Shown piece after piece: positions 10,911 to 19,876 of a stretch of 64,000 nt of DNA. This stretch comes from Mesorhizobium australicum. Its GTDB lineage: Bacteria; Pseudomonadota; Alphaproteobacteria; Rhizobiales; Rhizobiaceae. The position numbers were made by a program, and so were the translations under genes. Location of the stretch: NCBI RefSeq assembly GCF_900177325.1, contig NZ_FXBL01000004.1:868001-932000 (forward strand), written 5' to 3'. How positions within the stretch are numbered: position 1 is the first letter of the stretch; each line of letters begins with the position of its first letter. The notes beneath the pieces were generated by a model that saw only the letters and a program-made list of their open reading frames with translations, searched no databases and was not told where the DNA came from.

Positions 10911-10925
10911 TCGCGTCAGACGCGA
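10911..10925. repeat. 15-nt palindrome downstream of dehydrogenase
   Basis: TCGCGTCAGACGCGA is a perfect palindrome around one central base, just beyond the stop of the minus-strand D-hydroxyacid dehydrogenase. It could form a tight hairpin at the transcript end, but no T run follows. Confidence 0.3.
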
Positions 10926-10941
10926 CGGCGGCAGATTCTCC

Positions 10942-11928
10942 TCAACCGAAGCGGGCGCGGTAGGCCGGGAGAACCTCGGGATTGCGCAGGTTGACGGGCA
11001 GATCGCCGCGCAGGATGCGCACGACTTCGGCAACCGCACCCGTTCCCATCCGCATCATGCTCTCCTCGGTGATGCCCGCCATATGAGGCGTCACGATCAC
11101 ATTGTCGAAGGAGAAATAGGGATGGTCCGGCGGCAGCGGCTGGGTTGCGAAGACGTCGAGCGCCGCCCCCCCGATGCGTCCCTGGCGTAGCGCGGCCACA
11201 AGCGCGTCGTCGACGATCACCGGCCCTCGCGCGACATTGACGATCAGCGCGCCCGGTTTCATCAGGCCAATCCTGCGGGCGTCGATCAGGCCGCGCGTCT
11301 CCGGCGTGAGAGGACAGCAGAGCACGACGACGTCGCTCTGCGCGACGAGAGCGTCGACATCCAGGAACGCCGCCTCGCCGAGATCCTCCGGCCGGCTGCG
11401 GCTGTTGACCGCGACCTCGAGGCCGAAGCCTTGCGCTGCGATCGCATGCACCTGCCGCCCGACAGCGCCGTAACCAACGATGCCGATCCGGCGGCCGGAC
11501 AGTTCGTTGGTGTGTTCCGCATGCGCCCGGCCTGCGAGCCAGCCGGCGGTCCGCAGGTCGCGGTCCATCATCCGGAAGCGACGGAGCAACGCCATGGTCA
11601 CGAAGAACACGTGCTCCGCAACCGAGCGGGCATTCACGGCCGGCACGTTAGCGACCAGCACGCCGGCCGCCGTCGCTGCCTCCATCGGGATCATGTCCAG
11701 GCCCGCGCCATGCCGAACCGCCGCTCGGAGCGCCGGAGCATCCCGGAAGATCGTCTCGGGCAGGTTGGCGCGAACGATGATGGCCGCGGCATCGCGCGAC
11801 TCCGCGATCAGCGTGGCCGGATCGAGCGCGGTTGCGATCTTGAGCTTGCCTGCGCCGTCAAGCGCTGCGACCGCGGCGGGATGCAGCGCGTGCGTCGAGA
11901 AGATGACCGGGGCAGCCGCGTCAGGCAT
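10942..11928 (-). CDS. D-isomer-specific 2-hydroxyacid dehydrogenase
   Basis: A 328-residue NAD-dependent dehydrogenase of the phosphoglycerate dehydrogenase family. It shows the nucleotide motif GIVGYGAVGRQV, CCPLTPETRGLID, the catalytic Arg in VNVARGPVIVDD and the catalytic His in VTPHMAG. The usual catalytic Glu (DVFxxEP) is Gln here (ALDVFATQPLP), a substitution that may mark a subgroup. It is the last gene of a minus-strand set with a GntR regulator, an enolase-superfamily enzyme and a sugar isomerase, so the substrate is probably a sugar acid rather than phosphoglycerate. Its start overlaps the regulator's end by 8 bp. Confidence 0.85.
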   Translation of the reverse strand: MPDAAAPVIFSTHALHPAAVAALDGAGKLKIATALDPATLIAESRDAAAIIVRANLPETIFRDAPALRAAVRHGAGLDMIPMEAATAAGVLVANVPAVNARSVAEHVFFVTMALLRRFRMMDRDLRTAGWLAGRAHAEHTNELSGRRIGIVGYGAVGRQVHAIAAQGFGLEVAVNSRSRPEDLGEAAFLDVDALVAQSDVVVLCCPLTPETRGLIDARRIGLMKPGALIVNVARGPVIVDDALVAALRQGRIGGAALDVFATQPLPPDHPYFSFDNVIVTPHMAGITEESMMRMGTGAVAEVVRILRGDLPVNLRNPEVLPAYRARFG

Positions 11929-12634
11929 TTTCCAGACGCGCGCCTTCCTTTAGGTCCATCTCGCTGATCAGGCCCTTCCAGTAACTCTCCGCCCCCTGGA
12001 GATGCGCGTTCATAAGTGCCTGGGCGAGGTTGCCATCGCGCCGCACCAATGCTTCGAAGATCTGCAGGTGCTCGGCGTGCGATTTGCGGCCGCGCTCCGG
12101 GTCGTTGAAATAGATCGGCAGCCGGCCCTCTCCCATGACGTAATAGAGGGTGCAGATTCGGTAGAAGACGCTGTTCTTGGTCGCGCGCACGATCTCGAGG
12201 TGGAAGTCCCGATCCTCGGTATGGATCGGCTCGCCGGCCGCGACCTTGGCCTCGGAGGCGCGCAGGATTTCGCGCAGCGCCTCGTAGTTCTCTTCCGTCG
12301 CGCGGCTGCAGGCGAGTTCAGCGGCCTTGATCTCGTGGATCTTGCGCAGTTCGACGGTCTCGTAGATCTGCACCGGGTCGAGCGGCAGGCCGGCGCGGGC
12401 AAACAGCGCCATCGCCTCGACGCTCGCCTCGTGCTTGGTCAGGTAGATGCCCGACTTCGCCCGGCGTTCGACCAGCCGCATCGCCTCAAGGATCGCCAGC
12501 GCTTCGCGGATCTGGCCACGCGAAACCTGAAAATGCTCGGCAAGCTCCCGCTCGGACGGCGTGCGGTGGCTTTCCGCATCCGATTCTGCGATCAGGAACG
12601 CCGCGAGATGCGGCAGCAGGTCTTTCTCGGCCAT
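11921..12634 (-). CDS. FadR-type GntR regulator (FCD domain)
   Basis: A 237-residue regulator. The N-terminal winged helix (SERELAEHFQVSRGQIREALAILEAMRLV) is followed by an all-helical FCD ligand domain with AELACSRATEEN and a histidine in EDRDFHLEIVRAT. It sits inside the dehydrogenase/enolase/isomerase set, so it probably senses that pathway's substrate. Two TGGTNNNACCA sites, the operator type of FadR-like GntR proteins, lie in the divergent region at 14.9-15.1 kb and are plausible targets. ATG 12634 is preferred to a GTG four codons upstream. Confidence 0.88.
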   Translation of the reverse strand: MAEKDLLPHLAAFLIAESDAESHRTPSERELAEHFQVSRGQIREALAILEAMRLVERRAKSGIYLTKHEASVEAMALFARAGLPLDPVQIYETVELRKIHEIKAAELACSRATEENYEALREILRASEAKVAAGEPIHTEDRDFHLEIVRATKNSVFYRICTLYYVMGEGRLPIYFNDPERGRKSHAEHLQIFEALVRRDGNLAQALMNAHLQGAESYWKGLISEMDLKEGARLENA

Positions 12635-12638
12635 GGCT

Positions 12639-13808
12639 TCAGCCACCCATTGCGTGGGCTTTCAGGAAATCCTCGTCGACAGTGATGCCTAGCCCCGGCG
12701 CGTCCGGAATGGCAATGGTTCCTTCGGCCACATCGAGTTTCTCCACCACGAGATCGTGCAGCATCGGGTTGGCGCCCAGCGAATATTCGAGAATGAAGCT
12801 CGACGGCGACGCCGCGCAGACATGCAGGCCAGCATAGAAGGCCGGCGCGCCGGCCCACAGATGCGGGGCGAGCCGGATGTTGAAGGCCGACGCGATCGCA
12901 CCGATCTTCATCGCCTCCGAGATGCCGCCGCAGAAACCGAGGTCGGGCTGGAACACGTCGGCCGCGCGCGCGACGGCGAGATCGCGGAAGTCGAACCGGG
13001 TCGCCTCGCTCTCGCCGGCGGCAATCGGGATACCGCAGGCTGCTCGAACCTCCGCGATGCCCTGCTTGTCGTCCGCCGCCACCGGCTCCTCGAACCAGGC
13101 CAGGTCGCAGTCGCGCACCATGTGCGCGAAGCGCTTGGCGTCGGCGACGGTGTAGGTGCCGTGCGCGTCGACCATGATCGAGATCCCCGGCCCGAGCGCT
13201 TCGCGCGCGGCGTGCACGCGTTCGGACGAAACGTGCGGCGCCCCGTCCATCGAACCGACCCGCATCTTCACCGCCTTGAAGCCGCCCTTGTCGATATAGG
13301 ACTGCAACTGTTCGCCGATCTTGTCGGCGCTTGCCCAGCCGCCGGAGGCATAGGCCGGCATGCGCTCGCTCTTGCGGCCGCCGAGCAGCTGCCACACCGG
13401 GACGCCGAGCGACTTGCCAAGGATATCCCACAATGCGATGTCGATCGCACTGATCGCGGCAACCGTCAGTCCCCGGCGCGCCAGAACCGGCATGACGTGG
13501 CCGGAAGCGGCAGCCTTCTGGTGGCGCACGCCGTTGTAAAGCATCTCCCAGATGCCATTGATGTCGCGCGCGTCGCGGCCGCGCAGCGCGGGCGCGATCT
13601 CGTTGTTGATGAGCGACACCAGCGCGCCGTAGGTCCCGGCGCTCCCGGCGGCGTTCTTGCCCTCGCCCCAGCCGACGATGCCGGCGTCTGTCTCGACCCT
13701 GACGATGGCGGCGTCGAAGGTCGTGATCTGGCCGAAGTCGCTCTTGTGCTGGCGCGCGGCCTCGATCGGGATCCTCACCCACCATGCCTGGATTCGTGCG
13801 ATGCGCAT
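12639..13808 (-). CDS. Enolase-superfamily enzyme (mandelate racemase/muconate lactonizing type)
   Basis: A 389-residue capping-plus-barrel protein. Metal ligands appear in order: Asp in SIMVDAHGTYTV, Glu in LAWFEEPVA and Glu in PIAAGESEATR. The general-base candidates are Lys in FKAVKMRVGS and His in RLAPHLWAG. The overall type is an acid-sugar dehydratase or racemase; the substrate is not readable. The gene lies between a sugar isomerase and a GntR regulator in one minus-strand set. Start 13808 (MRIARIQAWW) is chosen because an upstream ATG lacks a ribosome site and adds nine unlikely residues. Confidence 0.85.
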   Translation of the reverse strand: MRIARIQAWWVRIPIEAARQHKSDFGQITTFDAAIVRVETDAGIVGWGEGKNAAGSAGTYGALVSLINNEIAPALRGRDARDINGIWEMLYNGVRHQKAAASGHVMPVLARRGLTVAAISAIDIALWDILGKSLGVPVWQLLGGRKSERMPAYASGGWASADKIGEQLQSYIDKGGFKAVKMRVGSMDGAPHVSSERVHAAREALGPGISIMVDAHGTYTVADAKRFAHMVRDCDLAWFEEPVAADDKQGIAEVRAACGIPIAAGESEATRFDFRDLAVARAADVFQPDLGFCGGISEAMKIGAIASAFNIRLAPHLWAGAPAFYAGLHVCAASPSSFILEYSLGANPMLHDLVVEKLDVAEGTIAIPDAPGLGITVDEDFLKAHAMGG

Positions 13809-13871
13809 GTCGCTACCCCGTTGCCGCCCCGCCATTGCGGGACGGCTTTCTCTCGACTGTGTTCGAACCCA

Positions 13872-14759
13872 TCACTTGATCAGCGGCAGCAGGGTTTCCG
13901 CGGTGATCCGCATCTGGTCGGTGTAGAATTTCTCAGTCAGCACCGAGGAGCCGTGGTCCTGGATGAACTTGAGCTGCTCGGGCGAGATGTCGACCGGGTT
14001 GCGCTCCACCATGTCGGGGTAGCGGTTGGCGGGCGTGCGGTCGACCGGCGCGACGAACTCGTTGGTGAGCGCGCCGTCATAGCCCGCCTCGCGCAGCCAG
14101 CCGACGAGCTGCTTCCAGTTGATCGTGCCGAGACCGGCGGCGAAACGGTTGTTGTCGGCGACGTGGAAGTCGAACAGGCGCTTGCCGGCCTTTTGGATCG
14201 CTTCCTTGACGTCGAATTCCTCCATGTGGATATGGTAGGCATCGAGACAGACGCCGCACTCCGGCGATACCGCGTCGGCCAGCGCCAGCGCCTGTTCGCC
14301 GCGATTGAAGAGATAGGTTTCGAACCGGTTCAGCGGCTCGACCGCGACTCGCACGCCGACTTTCTTGGCGTGGGTGAAGCACTCGCGGGTCGCGTCCACC
14401 ACCCACTTCCACTCCTCTTCCTCGGTCGCGTCTGGCACGACCTTGCCGACGGTCGCGGGCACCAGCGTGATGATCTCGCCGTCGAGTTCGCTCACCATCG
14501 TCAGCACGTCCTTGACGTACTGCACGGAGCGCTCGCGCTGGCCCTGGTCCTTGGCCGCGAGGTTGCGCTCGCCGAGCATCAACGTCACCGCGCCCCAGCA
14601 GCGGATGCCGTGCTCCTTCAGCAGCGCGCGGGTCTCTTTGGTCTTGTACTGCTCCGGCTCGCCCGAGATCTCGATCGACTCGTAGCCGAACTTCTTGATG
14701 CGCTTCAGCGTCGTTTCCAACGGCTCGGCGCGCATCCAGTTGTGTGTCGAAAGATGCAT
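13872..14759 (-). CDS. Sugar phosphate isomerase/epimerase (xylose isomerase-like TIM barrel)
   Basis: A 295-residue AP-endonuclease-2/xylose-isomerase-fold protein. It has VAVEPLNRFETYLFNRG with a metal-ligand Glu, LDAYHIHMEEFD, FHVADNNRF and a terminal TNEFVAP segment. Such enzymes isomerise or epimerise keto sugars and sugar acids; the exact reaction is unknown. Start 14759 (MHLSTHNWM) follows a sensible leader; 32 more in-frame codons upstream lie in the promoter region. It is the first gene of the minus-strand enolase/GntR/dehydrogenase set and is preceded by a TGGTNNNACCA operator about 100 bp upstream. Confidence 0.85.
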   Translation of the reverse strand: MHLSTHNWMRAEPLETTLKRIKKFGYESIEISGEPEQYKTKETRALLKEHGIRCWGAVTLMLGERNLAAKDQGQRERSVQYVKDVLTMVSELDGEIITLVPATVGKVVPDATEEEEWKWVVDATRECFTHAKKVGVRVAVEPLNRFETYLFNRGEQALALADAVSPECGVCLDAYHIHMEEFDVKEAIQKAGKRLFDFHVADNNRFAAGLGTINWKQLVGWLREAGYDGALTNEFVAPVDRTPANRYPDMVERNPVDISPEQLKFIQDHGSSVLTEKFYTDQMRITAETLLPLIK

Positions 14760-14859
14760 GGTGTCTCCTCTCCAGATGCTCCTGCGCGGGCGAGGTGCGC
14801 GAAAACGCGCGTCACGATCCCTCGCCCGATTTTCCTCCCGGTCCCGCCGGTTCAAAAAC

Positions 14860-14870
14860 TGGTTGGACCA
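14860..14870. promoter_or_regulatory. FadR/GntR-type operator, minus-strand side
   Basis: TGGTTGGACCA fits TGGTNNNACCA, the core bound by FadR-subfamily GntR regulators. It lies 101 bp upstream of the minus-strand isomerase start. The GntR gene at 11.9-12.6 kb in the same transcription unit is the natural candidate to bind it. Confidence 0.6.
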
Positions 14871-15020
14871 AAATCAAGCGATTGGACGAGTAACGCATTT
14901 TTCCTACCCCCGCAAGCAAACTGGATGAACGACGGGACGATATGTGCTAAGGCGCTGCAAAGAGGCGGATTGTGGTGGGTTTTCGACGTTCGGATGACGT
15001 TCGTGCGCGGTTCCGGCTCT

Positions 15021-15050
15021 TGACCGGCCGTCTCTCATTGGTCATACCAG
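15021..15050 (+). promoter_or_regulatory. Promoter with overlapping FadR/GntR-type operator
   Basis: TTGACC (15021-15026), a 17-bp spacer and CATACC (15044-15049) form a plausible sigma70-type promoter for the plus-strand isomerase. The operator TGGTCATACCA (15040-15050) covers the -10 element, the position expected for repression. It is the second TGGTNNNACCA site in this region. Confidence 0.6.
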
Positions 15051-15134
15051 AATGAACGAATGCTTGTGGCAGCGGCGTGCCATTGCGCTTCCGCGCCGCT
15101 GCCTTCTAAAAAGATCGTCTGGGAGGACAAACAG

Positions 15135-16190
15135 ATGCCAAAGACCATGAAGGGGCCGGGAATCTTCCTGGCGCAGTTCGGCGGCGACGCCGCGCCGTTC
15201 AATTCGCTGCCCGCGATCACGAAGTGGGCCGCCGGGCTCGGCTACAAGGGCGTTCAGATCCCGACATGGGACGGACGCCTGTTCGATCTGAAGAAGGCGG
15301 CCTCGTCTAAGAGCTATTGCGACGAGGTGAAAGGCATCTGCGCCGATGCGGGCGTCGAGATCACCGAACTGTCGACCCATCTCCAGGGCCAGCTCGTCGC
15401 CGTGCATCCTGCCTACGATTCGATGTTTGATGGCTTCGCGCCGCCCGAGGTGCACAACAATCCGAAGGCCCGCCAGAAATGGGCGGTCGAGCAGATGAAG
15501 TTCGCGGCCAAGGCGTCGAAGAACCTCGGGCTGACGGCCTCGGTCTCCTTCACCGGCGCGCTCGCCTTCCCCTACCTTTATCCCTGGCCACAGCGGCCGG
15601 CTGGTCTGATCGAGGAGGCATTCGCCGAGCTCGGCAAGCGCTGGAAGCCGATCCTCGACGCCTATGACGAGGCCGGCGTCGATCTCTGCTACGAAATCCA
15701 CCCGGGCGAGGACGTATTCGACGGCGCCACTTTCGAGATGTTTGTCGACGCGGTCGGCGGCCACAAGCGGGCCAACATCAACTACGACCCGTCGCACTTC
15801 CTGCTGCAGCAGCTCGACTATCTCGCCTTCATCGACATCTACCACGAGCGCATCAAGGCCTTCCATGTGAAGGACGCCGAGTTCAATCCGGACGGGCGCC
15901 AGGGCGTCTATTCGGGCTATCAGGGCTGGGTGCAGCGCGCCGGCCGCTTCCGCTCGTTGGGCGACGGCCAGGTCGACTTCTCCGGCATCTTCTCCAAGCT
16001 CGCGCAATACGACTACGACTCGTGGGCGGTGCTGGAGTGGGAATGCTGCCTGAAGCATCCGGAGGACGGCGCAGCCGAGGGGGCGCCCTTCATCGAAAGC
16101 CACATCATCCGCGTGACGGAAAAGGCCTTCGACGACTTCGCCGGAGCGAAGCCGGACAAGGCGGCGCTGCGGAAGCTGATGGGGATTTGA
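15135..16190 (+). CDS. Sugar phosphate isomerase/epimerase (TIM barrel)
   Basis: A 351-residue xylose-isomerase-like barrel: WAAGLGYKGVQIPTWDGR near the N-terminus, LCYEIHPGEDVFDG with a metal-ligand Glu, NINYDPSHFLLQ with Asp and His, RIKAFHVKDAEF, and VLEWECCL near the end. This pattern is typical of the isomerase partner of Gfo/Idh/MocA oxidoreductases, and one follows directly. ATG 15135 is set by GGGAGGA eight bases upstream; an ATG 25 codons earlier lacks one. Probable cytoplasmic role in polyol or keto-sugar catabolism; substrate unknown. Confidence 0.86.
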   Translation: MPKTMKGPGIFLAQFGGDAAPFNSLPAITKWAAGLGYKGVQIPTWDGRLFDLKKAASSKSYCDEVKGICADAGVEITELSTHLQGQLVAVHPAYDSMFDGFAPPEVHNNPKARQKWAVEQMKFAAKASKNLGLTASVSFTGALAFPYLYPWPQRPAGLIEEAFAELGKRWKPILDAYDEAGVDLCYEIHPGEDVFDGATFEMFVDAVGGHKRANINYDPSHFLLQQLDYLAFIDIYHERIKAFHVKDAEFNPDGRQGVYSGYQGWVQRAGRFRSLGDGQVDFSGIFSKLAQYDYDSWAVLEWECCLKHPEDGAAEGAPFIESHIIRVTEKAFDDFAGAKPDKAALRKLMGI

Positions 16191-16311
16191 GGGGTTAGGG
16201 GAGTAGGGCAGTAAGGCAATAGGGCAGTAGGGGAAGCGGTAGGAGGTGGTGGGGCAGCAGATCGAAATCGGACATGTCATGCTTCGGTTTCCCCTACTGC
16301 CTTACTGCCCT
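16191..16311. repeat. Inverted 7-bp-unit array, element 1
   Basis: The left arm (16191-16233) is built of GGGAGTA/GGGCAGTA/AGGCAATA units. The right arm (16291-16311, CCCCTACTGCCTTACTGCCCT) is its reverse complement apart from one missing unit. It fills the gap between two co-directional genes, starting directly after the isomerase stop. The same unit recurs at 17503-17658 and 48495-48620. Confidence 0.8.
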
Positions 16312-16327
16312 CACACGGGAGGACAAA

Positions 16328-17500
16328 ATGGTCAGCGGCAAGATGATCGAATCCGGCAATGGGCCGATCAGGCTCGGCATGGTGGGTGGCGGGCAGGGCG
16401 CTTTCATTGGCGGCGTGCACCGCATTGCGGCACGCATCGACGGCGAGTTCCAACTGGTCGCCGGCGCGTTGTCGTCGAGCCCCGAGAAGGCCAAGGCTTC
16501 TGCGGCCGAACTCGGCCTGGACCCTTCGCGCAGCTACGGCTCGTTCCAGGAGATGGCCAAGGCCGAGTCGAGCCGTGCCGACGGCATCGAGGCGGTGTCG
16601 ATCGTCACGCCCAACCACATGCACTGGCCGGCTGCAAAGGCTTTCCTCGATGCCGGCATCCACGTCATCTGCGACAAGCCGCTGACGTCGAACCTGGCCG
16701 ACGCGAAAAAGCTGGCAGCACTCGTGGCGAAGTCCGGCAAGGTCTTCGTGCTGACCCACAACTACACCGGCTATCCGATGATCCGGCAGGCGCGGGACAT
16801 GGTGCAGAAGGGCCAGCTCGGCGAGATCCGCGTTGTCCAGGCCGAGTATCCGCAGGACTGGCTGACCACGAAGGTCGAGGACACCGGCGCCAAGCAGGCG
16901 GTCTGGCGCACCGACCCGAAGCAGTCTGGCGCCGGAGGTGCGACCGGCGACATCGGCACGCATGCCTACAACCTCGCCCGTTTCGTCACCGGCCTTGAGC
17001 TCGACAGCCTGTCGGCCGACCTCAACGCCTTTGTGAAGGGCCGCCTGCTCGACGACAACGCGCACGTCATGCTGCGCTTCAAGAGCGGCGCCAAGGGCAT
17101 GCTCTGGGCGAGCCAGGTGGCGCCGGGCAACGAGAACGCGCTGAAGCTGCGCGTCTACGGCACCAAGGGCGGCATCGAGTGGAGCCAGGAACAGCCGAAC
17201 CATCTGTGGTTCACGCCCTTCGGCGAGCCGAAGCAGCTGATCACACGCGCCGGAGCCGGCGCCGGTCCCGCCGCCGCCCGCGTCAGCCGCGTGCCGTCGG
17301 GTCATCCGGAAGGCTATCTCGAGGGCTTCGCCACCATCTACGCCGAAGCCGCCCGCGCCATCCGTGCTGCGCGCAGGAAGAATGGCAAGCCGGCGAAGGA
17401 TGTCATTTACCCAACCGTGGCCGACGGCGTCGAAGGAGTGGCCTTCGTCGAGGCCTGCGTGAAATCGTCGAAGAAGAACGCGGCCTGGACGAAGCTGTAG
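16328..17500 (+). CDS. Gfo/Idh/MocA family NAD(P)-dependent oxidoreductase
   Basis: A 390-residue oxidoreductase: Rossmann motif [17 protein letters not shown], the [16 protein letters not shown] block containing the family's catalytic Lys (xEKP-like, DKP here), and a C-terminal substrate domain with [17 protein letters not shown] that carries the conserved Asp and His. Family members oxidise inositols, sugars or sugar acids. Start 16328 (MVSGKMIES) follows the ribosome site GGGAGGA at 16318-16324. It is paired with the preceding isomerase, separated by a repeat array. Confidence 0.87.
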   Translation: MVSGKMIESGNGPIRLGMVGGGQGAFIGGVHRIAARIDGEFQLVAGALSSSPEKAKASAAELGLDPSRSYGSFQEMAKAESSRADGIEAVSIVTPNHMHWPAAKAFLDAGIHVICDKPLTSNLADAKKLAALVAKSGKVFVLTHNYTGYPMIRQARDMVQKGQLGEIRVVQAEYPQDWLTTKVEDTGAKQAVWRTDPKQSGAGGATGDIGTHAYNLARFVTGLELDSLSADLNAFVKGRLLDDNAHVMLRFKSGAKGMLWASQVAPGNENALKLRVYGTKGGIEWSQEQPNHLWFTPFGEPKQLITRAGAGAGPAAARVSRVPSGHPEGYLEGFATIYAEAARAIRAARRKNGKPAKDVIYPTVADGVEGVAFVEACVKSSKKNAAWTKL

Positions 17501-17501
17501 A

Positions 17502-18351
<850 letters not shown>

Positions 18352-18373
18352 ACGAATTTCGCCCAATTCCGAG

Positions 18374-18402
18374 TTGACATAACATGTATACTTCCATACC
18401 AG
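18374..18402 (+). promoter_or_regulatory. Probable uxaC operon promoter/operator region
   Basis: TTGACA (18374-18379) is a consensus -35. A 17-bp spacer leads into a poor -10 around 18396-18401. The palindromic core GTATAC lies in the spacer and a related CATACC follows, which may be the binding site of the divergent GntR regulator. The in-frame ATG at 18384 falls inside this region, which argues against it as the uxaC start. Confidence 0.4.
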
Positions 18403-18437
18403 TTCCTCGCAAGGATTTCTCGGGAGGAAAGTCCGGC

Positions 18438-19844
18438 GTGCCCCTGCTGAGCGACGACAGGCTTTTTCCAGCCGACGCGACGACGCGATCCATAGCGCGA
18501 CAACTCTACGCGTCGGTCAAGGATCTGCCCATCGTCAGCCCGCACGGCCACACCGATCCGCGGTGGTTTGCCGACAACGCCAACTTTCCCGATCCTGCCC
18601 AGCTCATCGTCGTTCCGGACCATTACATCTTCCGCATGCTGTTCAGCCAGGGCGTGGCGCTGGAGAGGCTGGGCGTGCCGCGGGTCGACGGCGGCGCGGT
18701 CGAGACCGATCCGCGCGCGATCTGGCGGCTGTTCGCCGAGCACTATCATCTTTTCCGCGCCACGCCCTCGCGCCTCTGGCTCGACCACACCTTCGAGACG
18801 CTGTTCGGGCTCGACGTTCCGCTCTCGGCCTCTACGGCGGACCTTTACTACGACGCCATCGACGCGAGGCTGAAACAGGACGACTACCGCCCGCGCGCGC
18901 TCTACGAACGCTTCAACATCGAGGTCATCGCCACGACCGAAGGCGCGCTCGACGACCTGCGCTGGCATGCCCAGCTCAAGCAGTCAGGCTGGAAAGGACG
19001 GGTCGTCACGACCTACAGGCCGGATTCGGTCATCGATCCCGATTTCGAAGGGTTTCGAGACAACATCCGCGTACTCGGCGAAATCACCGGCTGCGACACT
19101 GGCACCTGGCAAGGCTATCTGGAGGCGCACCGCCTCCGCCGCGCTTTCTTCCGCGATCATGGCGCGACGGCGACGGACCATGGCCATCCGAGCGCCGACA
19201 CCGCGAACCTGTCCGCCGACGCGGCCGCCAAGCTCTACCAGATCGTCACCTCGCGCGACGCCACACCCGACGAGGCGCGCCTGTTCCGTGCCCAGATGCT
19301 GACCGAGATGGCGAAGATGAGCGTCGAGGACGGTATGGTGATGCAGATCCATGCCGGTTCGCGCCGCAACCACTCGGCCGACATCTTCGCCCGCTTCGGC
19401 CGCGACAAGGGCTTCGACATCCCCGGCCGCACCGACTACGTGCAGGCGCTGAAGCCGCTGCTCGATGCGGTCGGCCTCGAGCCGAACCTCACTGTCATCC
19501 TCTTCACGCTCGACGAGACCGTCTATTCGCGCGAACTGGCACCCTTGGCCGGCGTCTATCCGTGCCTGCGGCTTGGCCCGGCCTGGTGGTTCTTCGACAG
19601 CCCGGCCGGCATGCGCCGCTTCCGCGAGCTAACCACGGAAACCGCCGGCTTCTACAACACCGTCGGCTTCAACGACGATACCCGCGCCTTTCCCTCGATA
19701 CCCGCCCGGCACGACGTGGCCCGACGGGTCGACTGCGCCTACCTCGCGGACCTCGTGGTCGAGGGCCAGCTTCGCGACGACGAAGCGGCCGAGCTCGCCC
19801 ACGATCTCGCCTACCGCCTGGCCAAGCGCGCCTACCGACTCTGA
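18438..19844 (+). CDS. uxaC: Glucuronate (uronate) isomerase
   Basis: Converts D-glucuronate to fructuronate, or galacturonate to tagaturonate, in the cytoplasm. The amidohydrolase-like protein has the metal-binding IVSPHGHTDPRWF near the N-terminus, WLDHTFETLFG, MVMQIHAGSRRNHS and, near the C-terminus, GFNDDTRAFPSIPARHD. GTG 18438 gives 468 residues, matching the usual length of about 470, and has GGGAGGA nine bases upstream; the in-frame ATG at 18384 has no such site. First gene of the operon with the TRAP transporter and kdu genes. The matching uxuA/uxuB or uxaA/uxaB genes are not in the window. Confidence 0.93.
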   Translation: MPLLSDDRLFPADATTRSIARQLYASVKDLPIVSPHGHTDPRWFADNANFPDPAQLIVVPDHYIFRMLFSQGVALERLGVPRVDGGAVETDPRAIWRLFAEHYHLFRATPSRLWLDHTFETLFGLDVPLSASTADLYYDAIDARLKQDDYRPRALYERFNIEVIATTEGALDDLRWHAQLKQSGWKGRVVTTYRPDSVIDPDFEGFRDNIRVLGEITGCDTGTWQGYLEAHRLRRAFFRDHGATATDHGHPSADTANLSADAAAKLYQIVTSRDATPDEARLFRAQMLTEMAKMSVEDGMVMQIHAGSRRNHSADIFARFGRDKGFDIPGRTDYVQALKPLLDAVGLEPNLTVILFTLDETVYSRELAPLAGVYPCLRLGPAWWFFDSPAGMRRFRELTTETAGFYNTVGFNDDTRAFPSIPARHDVARRVDCAYLADLVVEGQLRDDEAAELAHDLAYRLAKRAYRL

Positions 19845-19876
19845 ACTGCAACATCAGGAGCCCAAGGGAGGAACTC

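Larger units (their letters stand above)
14760..15134. other. 375-bp divergent control region, no gene
   Basis: No convincing coding sequence is seen between the two divergently transcribed isomerase genes; the region is less GC-rich than its flanks. It holds two FadR-type palindromes (14860-14870 and 15040-15050), a plus-strand promoter-like TTGACC-N17-CATACC and a ribosome binding site GGGAGGA at 15121-15127 for the plus-strand gene. Confidence 0.7.

Noticed and set aside
12756..15023. A 755-codon plus-strand frame across the enolase and isomerase genes
   Set aside because: It is antisense to two well-supported genes and runs through their promoter region; composition is that of a shadow frame.
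18384..18437. ATG 18384 as the start of uxaC
   Set aside because: It lies inside the promoter-like TTGACA region and has no ribosome site; the GTG at 18438 has GGGAGGA upstream and gives the family's normal length.
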